A DNA stretch of 32,220 nucleotides from Chloroflexota bacterium (GTDB taxonomy: Bacteria > Chloroflexota > Dehalococcoidia > GIF9 > UBA5629). Below the pieces are notes generated by a model. It saw only the letters and a program-made list of their open reading frames with translations, did no database searches and was not told the origin of the DNA. Both the position numbers and the translations under genes were made by a program. Numbering within the stretch: the first letter of the stretch is position 1; every line of letters begins with the position of its first letter. The DNA lies in the NCBI GenBank assembly GCA_026389715.1, contig JAPLHK010000034.1, positions 5,373-37,592 on the forward strand, read 5' to 3'. Below, in pieces: positions 9,259 through 16,710 of this stretch.

Positions 9259-9329
9259 GCGAGATCAGGCGGGGGATATAAACGGAAGGTGAAAGCTGGT
9301 ACAATTGATATGTATTACGGGAGGTTTAT

Positions 9330-10784
9330 ATGAGTGATACGCAGAAATATGCAATTTCTCAGTATCCCGACGTTGACCTCGTTTACCGGCGGCTGGACGC
9401 TCTTGTCAGCCAGCCGATGCGACGGGTACGATCGGAAAAGATGAAGGAATATCTTGCTTATTTCGATACAAAATGTGCGCAGTCCCGGGCATTGACGGAC
9501 GAAGCCAAGAAGTATATCCCGGGAGGCGTCCAGCATAACCTGGCCTTCAACTACCCGTTCCCGATTGCCATCGGGAAAGCCGAAGGAGCTTACCTCTGGG
9601 ACGTGGATAAAAATAGATACATTGATTTTTTACAGGCCGGCGCGCCGATCATGCTGGGCAACAATTATGCCCCGGTACGTGAAAAGGTCGTGGAAATGCT
9701 GAATTCCTGCGGACCTGTCACCGGACTATTCCATGAATACGAACTTAAACTGGCGCAACTGATTAACCGTTTCATGCCGGCTGTTGAGATGTTCCGCATG
9801 CTGGGCTCCGGGACCGAGAGCGTGATGGCGGCCATCCGGGGCGCGCGAGTATTTACCAAAAAGAAGAAGATCATTAAGGTTGGTGGCGCCTACCACGGCT
9901 GGAGCGATTCAATGGTTTATGGGATGCATATCCCCGGCACAGGACGAATGGAAGCCGTCGGCATCCCGAATGGTGCGACTTCCAATACACAGGAGTTCTA
10001 CCCGAATGACCTGGAGGCGCTGAAACGCAGACTGGTTGCCAACCGCCGTACCGGCGGAACGGCAGCCGTCATCGTGGAGCCGGTCGGGCCTGAAAGCGGC
10101 ACTCGCCCGGTACCTTTTGATTTTAATAGTAAGGTCCGCAAACTATGCGATGAGTTCGGCGCACTGCTCATCTTCGATGAAGTCGTTACTGGTTTCAGGC
10201 TCGGAATGGGTGGGGCACAGGGCTATTTCGGCGTCAAACCCGACCTGACGATTTTTGGCAAGTGCATCACCGGAGGCTATCCAATGGCAGGTGGTGTGGG
10301 TGGCCGGGCCGATATAATCCAATGTTTTGCTGCCGGCGTCGAGGGAACGGGCGAACGCGCCTACGTAGGCGGGACGCTTTCGGCCAACCCACTCTCCTGC
10401 GTTGCCGGTTACTACGCATTGCTTGAAATGGAGCGTACCAATGCTCCTGTAATTGCAGGAAAGGCAGGCGACAGACTTACAAAAGGCCTGCAAAATACAA
10501 TTGAACGCCTTAAGCTGCCGTTTGTGGTTTATAACCAGGGCTCAATCGTTCATCTGGAAACTTCCGGAGTAACATTTCTGGATTTCAATAATATCGAGAG
10601 GCTATTGAATGAGGTCAAACCACGTAAGCACATGATGGAAGAAATGGGTGCGGCCTTTATGGCAAATGGTCTGATTACACTGGCAGGTTCGCGCATGTAT
10701 ACCAGCATGGCTGATACGGATGCCGTGATTGATGATGCTCTGAAAAGGTTTGACAACGTGCTTTCCAGCGTGGAAGGAGTATAG
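9330..10784 (+). CDS. PLP class III aminotransferase (glutamate-1-semialdehyde aminomutase-like) with an N-terminal extension
   Basis: LLIFDEVVTGFR, TIFGKCITGGYPMAG (PLP lysine), GGTLSANPLSCVAG; SD gggaggt. Confidence 0.9.
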   Translation: MSDTQKYAISQYPDVDLVYRRLDALVSQPMRRVRSEKMKEYLAYFDTKCAQSRALTDEAKKYIPGGVQHNLAFNYPFPIAIGKAEGAYLWDVDKNRYIDFLQAGAPIMLGNNYAPVREKVVEMLNSCGPVTGLFHEYELKLAQLINRFMPAVEMFRMLGSGTESVMAAIRGARVFTKKKKIIKVGGAYHGWSDSMVYGMHIPGTGRMEAVGIPNGATSNTQEFYPNDLEALKRRLVANRRTGGTAAVIVEPVGPESGTRPVPFDFNSKVRKLCDEFGALLIFDEVVTGFRLGMGGAQGYFGVKPDLTIFGKCITGGYPMAGGVGGRADIIQCFAAGVEGTGERAYVGGTLSANPLSCVAGYYALLEMERTNAPVIAGKAGDRLTKGLQNTIERLKLPFVVYNQGSIVHLETSGVTFLDFNNIERLLNEVKPRKHMMEEMGAAFMANGLITLAGSRMYTSMADTDAVIDDALKRFDNVLSSVEGV

Positions 10785-10898
10785 GTGCCTAAAGGGTTTC
10801 CTAAAAATAAATCGAGGTAATGTGGCTAAACTATATAAATGTTATACTCGATGCATGATGATGCGCTGTAGAAATTTGGAGATATAAAGGAGACCACA

Positions 10899-11237
10899 TT
10901 GGATTTAACCGGGAAGAAATCGGGTGATGTTAATATTCTGGGTTTGACCGGCAGGCTTGATGCGTACAGCGCCGCTGAAGTTGAGAAAAAACTTGATGCT
11001 GTCATTGAGAGCGGCTGCGTAAAAATGGTGTTGAACCTGGAGGGGCTCGAGTATATCAGCAGCTCCGGCCTGCGGGTCTTTCTATCACAATTGAAAAAGG
11101 TGCGCAAGCAGCAAGGCGATATTAAGCTCGCCTGCATGAAGCCCAATATCAGGGAAGTCTTCGATATTGCCGGGTTCACACAGCTATTCAACATCTTCGA
11201 AAACGAGGATGCGGCTAACAATAGCTTCACCGGCTGA
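10899..11237 (+). CDS. STAS-domain anti-sigma factor antagonist-like protein
   Basis: LEGLEYISSSGLRVFLSQLKK STAS signature; TTG start after aaaggag. Confidence 0.88.
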   Translation: MDLTGKKSGDVNILGLTGRLDAYSAAEVEKKLDAVIESGCVKMVLNLEGLEYISSSGLRVFLSQLKKVRKQQGDIKLACMKPNIREVFDIAGFTQLFNIFENEDAANNSFTG

Positions 11238-11239
11238 TT

Positions 11240-12547
11240 ATGCAAACATACCGTGCACAGTACAGGCGCAAGCTTACCTCGCCTGATAAGGCCGTAAGCA
11301 GGATTAAAAACGGCAGCACATTAGTACACGGCCTAGCTGCTGCTGAGCCGCCCGCGCTGCTGAAGGCGATTGCGGACCGTGTCCGGGCTGGCGAACTCAA
11401 GAATCTGAACGTTCATTCTCTGCTGCCCATGGAGAATGTTTCCAAAACATTGCTTTCCCCGGATCTGGCCGATTGCGTGCAGGCTTTTTCATGGTTTGTC
11501 AGCAAGGCATCGCGCTCCGCCGTCAGGGTGGGGCTGAACTATTATGTGCCCAATCATTTTCACCAGGTCCCCAGGCTGATGCGTGAGAACCTGGATATTG
11601 ATGTAACCGTTACTATGGTTTCGCCTATGGACAGGGCGGGTTTTTTCAGCTTCGGCACTTCCAACGATTACACGTCCACTGTAGCCAGGTGCTGTAAACG
11701 GCTTATCGTGGAAGTCAATAAAAACATGCCCCGCGTATTTGGGGATGCACTCCTGCATATCTCTGAGGTACATGCAGTTGTTGAGAGCACAACACCGCTG
11801 ATCGAGTTCAAGTGGCCGGGTGCCAGGGTGGAGGATGATGCCATCGGTAAACTGGTGGCTGATCTCGTGCCCGACGGCGCGACGCTGCAATTAGGCTTTG
11901 GTGGCCTGCCCAACGTTATTGCCATGAAGCTGATGAATCACAGGGATTTGGGTATACATACCGAGGTGTTCGGTCCGGCCATGGTAGAACTGATCAAGAA
12001 AGGTGTCGTGACCGGCCGCAGGAAGAACCTGCATCCCATGAAAAATGTTTTTACCGTGGCCGAGGGCACAGGGGAGATGTACCGCTTCATGCATGATAAC
12101 CCCAGTATGGAGAGCTACCCCGTTTCCTACACCAATAACCCGGATATCATTGCGCGTAATGATAATATGGTTTCCATCAATTCCATCATCCAGGTTGACC
12201 TGTTGGGGCAATGCAATGCCGAGTTTCTGTCAGGGTCTGAATACAGCGGAACCGGCGGTCAACTCGACTATGTACGCGGAGCTTATAATTCCCGTGGCGG
12301 GAAGTCAATATTGGCCTTCTATTCAACGGCCAGGAAAGGGCAGGTATCCAGGGTAGTGCCGAGGCTGGATAGCGGTGCTGTTATAACTACGCCCAGGATG
12401 GATGTGCACTACCTGGTTACCGAGCATGGCGCGATCAATTTAAAGGGCAAATCGACCCGTGAAAGGGCATTAGACATAATATCATTGGCCGATCCCCGTT
12501 TTCGCGATTCCCTGCTCAGGGAAGCGGAAGATATGTACCTGCTCTGA
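11240..12547 (+). CDS. Acetyl-CoA hydrolase/transferase family (4-hydroxybutyrate CoA-transferase-like)
   Basis: 435 aa; LVHGLAAAEPPALLKAI, QLGFGGLPNVIAMKL, GSEYSGTGGQLDYVRGA, VTEHGAINLKGKSTRERA. Confidence 0.92.
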   Translation: MQTYRAQYRRKLTSPDKAVSRIKNGSTLVHGLAAAEPPALLKAIADRVRAGELKNLNVHSLLPMENVSKTLLSPDLADCVQAFSWFVSKASRSAVRVGLNYYVPNHFHQVPRLMRENLDIDVTVTMVSPMDRAGFFSFGTSNDYTSTVARCCKRLIVEVNKNMPRVFGDALLHISEVHAVVESTTPLIEFKWPGARVEDDAIGKLVADLVPDGATLQLGFGGLPNVIAMKLMNHRDLGIHTEVFGPAMVELIKKGVVTGRRKNLHPMKNVFTVAEGTGEMYRFMHDNPSMESYPVSYTNNPDIIARNDNMVSINSIIQVDLLGQCNAEFLSGSEYSGTGGQLDYVRGAYNSRGGKSILAFYSTARKGQVSRVVPRLDSGAVITTPRMDVHYLVTEHGAINLKGKSTRERALDIISLADPRFRDSLLREAEDMYLL

Positions 12548-12597
12548 CCTTAAGCCATTCTCACGGCAATCCCGTAGCAACCAGTAATCAGTTTTGT

Positions 12598-13209
12598 TTA
12601 GATTTTATTGCCTTGAGTTTGCTCTGATTTCATATCTCTGAGCAGGAAAGCGAATACCGCTATCGCGAAGGTATTGGCAAGTATCATCGGAGCTGCTATT
12701 ATGCTGACCAGTTTTAATGCGTTGTCGAATGGTTGGGCAATAAATAATAGCAGCAGCATATCGGCGATTTCCATTAAAAAGGCGAATAAAGTTGGTTTCC
12801 AGACGCCGATTTTCCCCTTCCAGAAAATAAACAACACCCCTGCGATCAACCCGCTCAAAATGCTTCCGATGGCGCAGGGCAGAGCTGTGAAACCGCCCAT
12901 CAGATAGCGGTGAATACCGCCGATCAACCCGGCGCCCAGGCCGACCAGGGGTCCGCCCAGCAGGCCTCCCATAACGGGTCCGACATTGCGGATATTAGCA
13001 ATTGCTCCTGAAGTTTGTATACCGCTATACGTGCCATATAGTGCGAAGCAACCGAACAATACTGCGAGGATCAGTTGGTCGAGGATATTTAATTTTTGCT
13101 CAACCATACGCTTAAAGAACTTCAGATGGAACAGCAGCAGGAATACTACCAGAACAAGGCAAGCGCGTTCGATTAGAGCCCAAAGTATGCCGAAAACTGA
13201 GAGATCCAT
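12598..13209 (-). CDS. Stand-alone 5TM receptor (5TMR-LYT / LytS-YhcK type) membrane protein
   Basis: IRNVGPVMGGLLGGPLVGLGAGLIGGIHRYLMGGFTALPCAIGSILSGLIAG; 203 aa, several TM segments, no kinase/GGDEF domain. Confidence 0.8.
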   Translation of the reverse strand: MDLSVFGILWALIERACLVLVVFLLLFHLKFFKRMVEQKLNILDQLILAVLFGCFALYGTYSGIQTSGAIANIRNVGPVMGGLLGGPLVGLGAGLIGGIHRYLMGGFTALPCAIGSILSGLIAGVLFIFWKGKIGVWKPTLFAFLMEIADMLLLLFIAQPFDNALKLVSIIAAPMILANTFAIAVFAFLLRDMKSEQTQGNKI

Positions 13210-13784
13210 TGCTACCTCCTTTAGCTATACGATTATATCAAATCCATAAAGAGAGGTTAATAATCTGGTCAATAAACAGCGTCATTTGGCCCCGGGAGTT
13301 TTCAATTATGAAATGGCCTGCAGTGCCAGCGTTGCAGGTGGTTAGATTTACAATATGGAATCTCTCAATCAAAATTGAAATAATTCAGCCTCATTCCTGT
13401 AGTCGCATTTTCGATTACCGCGGCAAATGCCAGTACCGTACAACTCTTAATCAAATAACAGAAACCGGATTTATTAAAGTAAATTGTGTAAGCAGGCAAT
13501 TCAACTAAGCATTTCGGGGTACGCCTTTACCTTACTGATTTCTGTAAAAAAATAAACTTACTAATCGATGCGTGTCATTCAGGGATATGATTTACTTTAA
13601 TAAAGATGAATTGAGCCTGTTCTGATGAATGTACTATTTGCACAGTTATCGATGAGTAAAGATACTCGATTCAGTGACCGAACGGTGATACGAGCGGTCT
13701 TCATGGATGAAGGGTTTCCGGAACTTACAATGGACAGGTCTTTAATGGTCGAAACACTGGAATTAAATTAAAGGGAGTAAACCG

Positions 13785-14192
13785 GTGAAAGCATCACATG
13801 CAATGGTATTCTACGCGATCTTTTTCACAATTGTAGCGGTAGTGGTAGCAGGATTTACATATAAACAGACCACGTCAGGTGTCTCGTCGATGTGGCTAAC
13901 TCCCCAGGAAGCCAAAGAATTGCTCGACAAGACTACTGGCGTGGTCATTATAGATCTGTCGCCCCGTCATTACGACGAGGGCCACTTGCCTGGTGCAGTA
14001 AATTTGCCAGCGTCTACTCTACCAGCGGCGGCGTCAGGTTGGGACAAGAATGCGACATATTTAGTCTACAGCCACTGGACGGGTGCCCCGCTATCAGGCG
14101 CCGAGCTGCTTAAGGACGCAGGTTTTAAGAATGTGTACGCCCTCAAGGGCAATTTCGGCGCCTGGGTAGATTCGGGTTACCCGGTAGAATAA
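13785..14192 (+). CDS. Membrane-anchored rhodanese-like domain protein, probably catalytically inactive
   Basis: N-terminal TM, VVIIDLSPRHYDEGHLPGAVNLPAS, KGNFGAWVDSGYPVE; expected YCxxGxRS loop reads YSHWTGAP, with Ser for Cys. Confidence 0.82.
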   Translation: MKASHAMVFYAIFFTIVAVVVAGFTYKQTTSGVSSMWLTPQEAKELLDKTTGVVIIDLSPRHYDEGHLPGAVNLPASTLPAAASGWDKNATYLVYSHWTGAPLSGAELLKDAGFKNVYALKGNFGAWVDSGYPVE

Positions 14193-14201
14193 TAAGATGT
14201 T

Positions 14202-14582
14202 CTATTTACCTCCCTGCACAGAATATGGCGCGACGAAGCCGGCGCGCGGTATCGATGGCTTCGGCAGTGATGCTGCTTCCGCCGCTTCGACATGCCTGCT
14301 GACCAGTCTGTCTGAATATGGTTGGGCTGATTCCTCCGCGGTGGCGGGAGCTTCCCGCTTGTGCCCGGCCTGGATAAGCAGGGCGGTGAAGAAAAAGCCC
14401 ACTGCTGACCCGATGAACGGCATGATGAACTTTAACAAGTGGATATTGAGCGCGGCGTCAGCCTGCACTCCTATCCAGAAGCATACGCCCATGCATACCG
14501 GCATGATAACGAAAAGTACCAGGAGGAACTTGTACACGAATTCCAGGACGCCGATTTTTATGGTGGCCAATCGCTTAAACAT
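14202..14582 (-). CDS. Small membrane protein of unknown function (about two TM helices, charged C-terminal tail)
   Basis: 126 aa; start overlaps the stop of the small upstream ORF (AATGTTTAA), consistent with coupling. Confidence 0.6.
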   Translation of the reverse strand: MFKRLATIKIGVLEFVYKFLLVLFVIMPVCMGVCFWIGVQADAALNIHLLKFIMPFIGSAVGFFFTALLIQAGHKREAPATAEESAQPYSDRLVSRHVEAAEAASLPKPSIPRAGFVAPYSVQGGK

Positions 14583-14688
14583 TGCCCAGCACCCATGTCA
14601 GCATTGAGAAGGCCACTATGACACCGGTAAGGATAGCTACAGCAATGAATGTAGATACCAGTCCAATGGTCCAACCTTCACTTTCCAT
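14575..14688 (-). CDS. 37-aa single-TM peptide (MESEGWTIGLVSTFIAVAILTGVIVAFSMLTWVLGNV), faintly OadG-like
   Basis: Translated by hand; below the ORF-track length cutoff; GGAGG SD upstream; stop overlaps the next ORF start. Confidence 0.6.
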   Translation of the reverse strand: MESEGWTIGLVSTFIAVAILTGVIVAFSMLTWVLGNV

Positions 14689-14882
14689 GAAAAACCTCCG
14701 AACTATTATTTCCACGGTTCCCGGATTGCTCCCGCCCAGGTGTAAGCCGGGGGCCGTTGGATCACACTTTTATATAATTCGCCGGCTGCGCTCCCGTTTA
14801 CTGCATTCATTCACTTTAGTAAATATGCAGCGGGGTAAAATAATATGCCATACCATAAATGATTTACTCAAGTTCATTTTTA

Positions 14883-15104
14883 CTACCCGCCTTGTGGCTG
14901 GGTCGGGGTTCGATCCCGTAAATATTTCAGGCAAATATCGGGATAATGCATGGCCAATCCCTGAAGGAAACGCCGGCCCGGTTTTTTATCGCCAATCAGC
15001 ACCAGGCACAGCATCGAAGGGGAAATGCCTAACTTGGTTGCTAACCTGGCGTTGGTCAGTTTTTCCTGCTGCATTATCCTGTAAAGCTCAGCCTGTAACT
15101 TCAT
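14883..15104 (-). CDS. Small HTH (XRE/Cro-like) regulator
   Basis: MKLQAELYRIMQQEKLTNARLATKLGISPSMLCLVLIGDKKPGRRFLQGLA; divergent from 15221..15802. Confidence 0.65.
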   Translation of the reverse strand: MKLQAELYRIMQQEKLTNARLATKLGISPSMLCLVLIGDKKPGRRFLQGLAMHYPDICLKYLRDRTPTQPQGG

Positions 15105-15192
15105 GTTTACTATATTAAACAAATAATTTACTAAAATCAATAGGTTTTTAGGAATTTTTCAGTGATTGCGGAAAATATTTACTATGGTAAAT
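15105..15192. promoter_or_regulatory. Divergent operator region with three ATTTAC-N4-GTAAAT-like sites
   Basis: 15105 GTTTAC TATA TTAAAC; 15126 ATTTAC TAAA ATCAAT; 15177 ATTTAC TATG GTAAAT (perfect 6-bp arms). Confidence 0.5.
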
Positions 15193-15220
15193 TAACAGCT
15201 TAGCGGAGGATGGTAAAGAT

Positions 15221-15802
15221 ATGTTAGGTGACTATGTAAAAGAGACTCGCTCCAAGAGGGGCTTATCACAAGCTGAATTAGCCAAATTGGCTGATCTCTC
15301 GCCGTCGTTTATTTGCCGCATCGAGAAAGGCGATTATAAATCCGTAACCATAGCATCGCTTAGCAAGTTATCCAGGGCGTTAAAAGTTTCTGTCCATGAA
15401 ATGAGCAATCTTGTTTTGGAAAAAGGGCCGAAAGATGATTTGCTAAAGAAAACGCCTTATGAAATAATTAATGAGTTGTCATTATCGTTGCCGGCAATTG
15501 TGCCGGTATATGCCGATACTGAGAGCAAGCAAATAATTGAATATGCTTTTGTACCAAGGGAGTTGGCTATTGATGGAGGTAGAGAGATGAAGTTAATAGG
15601 TATAAAATCCAGCGATCTGGAGTATGGTAACATTGTGCATAAAGGCGATATCATTATCTGCGGAAAAGATATGCAACCGTCCCCCGGGGATCTTTGCCTG
15701 AAAATGGAAGGCGAACAAATGATCATAGCTCCGTACAATAAAAAAGAGGATGTCTTCGCCCTCATCATCCAGGTAGTCAGGGTTGTTAAGCATCTGAATT
15801 AG
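15221..15802 (+). CDS. XRE-family regulator with C-terminal S24/LexA-like domain
   Basis: LGDYVKETRSKRGLSQAELAKLADLSPSFICRIEKGDYKSVTIASLSKLSRAL HTH; C-terminal HKGDIIICGKDMQPSPGDLCLKMEGEQMII. Confidence 0.85.
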   Translation: MLGDYVKETRSKRGLSQAELAKLADLSPSFICRIEKGDYKSVTIASLSKLSRALKVSVHEMSNLVLEKGPKDDLLKKTPYEIINELSLSLPAIVPVYADTESKQIIEYAFVPRELAIDGGREMKLIGIKSSDLEYGNIVHKGDIIICGKDMQPSPGDLCLKMEGEQMIIAPYNKKEDVFALIIQVVRVVKHLN

Positions 15803-16020
15803 CATTACTACAGGCAGATAATGCCTTAACCGGATACATCTCCCTACCCAAATCCCATTCAATACCACATAAGCATTTTTGCTGACCTGTCACCGGCCAT
15901 CTATGCGTAAATGCGCAAATGCAATTAAGCGTTCAGGCCGATGGCGCACAATTAGCCCGATGTTATATTTAGGGCATAAAAGTAAACGCCGGACTAATTC
16001 AGTACAGGAGGCAAAGACAA

Positions 16021-16358
16021 TGACAGAAACAATAGTAAAAACGAGAACAATTGATGGAGTTGAGGATACTGCGAAAGTCAACTTCTGGTATGGCAAAGAA
16101 TCCTGTTGGGACAAGTGCCATTGCCCGCCGATGATAAAGGCCGAGTGCCCTGCTGCCAGGTACCAGTTCTTGCCATGCTGGGAGATTGAGGGGACCTATT
16201 GCAAACTCGATAACCGCGGAGCTACCGGCAGAGATACCAGTGTCTGCCAGGTCTGCCAGGTATATAGGAAATATGGCAACGGTGAGCCGATTAAACTGAA
16301 GTTGTTCGGACGCGGCCTGGATGCCGGCTTGAAAGAACTCGGGAAGGTGGTTTTATAG
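16021..16358 (+). CDS. Small Cys-rich protein, two-CW-domain-like
   Basis: ESCWDKCHCPPMIKAECPAARYQFLPCWEIEGTYCKL...CQVCQVYRKYG; ATG at 16021 with SD aggagg (ORF track starts upstream). Confidence 0.7.
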
Positions 16359-16380
16359 CATATTTTTTCCTGAAAATGTA

Positions 16381-16414
16381 AAGAGCTGGCTCTGCAGAGT
16401 CAGCTCTTTTTTAT
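16381..16414 (+). terminator. Rho-independent terminator downstream of the two-CW-like gene
   Basis: AAGAGCTGGCTC-TGCA-GAGTCAGCTCTT stem (12 bp, one G-U) followed by a T-run. Confidence 0.9.
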
Positions 16415-16542
16415 TGCCGGTGTAAAATACTTTTTATTGAAGCAATATTGAGGGAACCAAGCGTAGCAATGATGCCTGTAACCAATACGACTTATACTGT
16501 GAAATTCAGTTAGTCAAACAGAAATAGTTAAAGAGGCTAAGT

Positions 16543-16619
16543 TGGTCGGGGTGGTCGGATTTGAACCGACGACCACCTGAACCCCATTCAGGTGCGCTAC
16601 CAGGCTGCGCTACACCCCG
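16543..16619 (-). tRNA. tRNA-Pro (anticodon GGG), CCA encoded
   Basis: Minus strand CGGGGTGTAGCGCAGCCTGGTAGCGCACCTGAATGGGGTTCAGGTGGTCGTCGGTTCAAATCCGACCACCCCGACCA; acceptor CGGGGTG/CACCCCG, anticodon loop ATGGGGT. Confidence 0.95.
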
Positions 16620-16710
16620 TGTTCGTGAAACGAAAATATGTTATCATATTTGGGCATTCGCAGGCAATGAAAATTGCCTCAATTTATTTTAATAACGAGA
16701 GGATTCTGAA

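Noticed and set aside
13209-13508. 99-aa plus-strand ORF
   Set aside because: Low-complexity translation overlapping the 5TMR start region; more likely noncoding regulatory DNA.
13625-13771. 48-aa ORF (MNVLFAQLSMSKDTRFSDRTV...) just upstream of the rhodanese gene
   Set aside because: No convincing SD and no recognisable domain; cannot be separated from chance.
14197-15118. Plus-strand ORFs 14197..14607 and 14582..15118
   Set aside because: Antisense to better supported minus-strand membrane/HTH genes; no domain recognised.
13230-15810. Prophage or defence island around the divergent XRE pair
   Set aside because: No phage structural, integrase, nuclease or toxin genes are recognisable.
16543-16619. 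tRNA-Pro as an integration site for a mobile element
   Set aside because: No integrase, no direct repeat of the tRNA 3' end noticed, and flanking genes look like ordinary chromosome.
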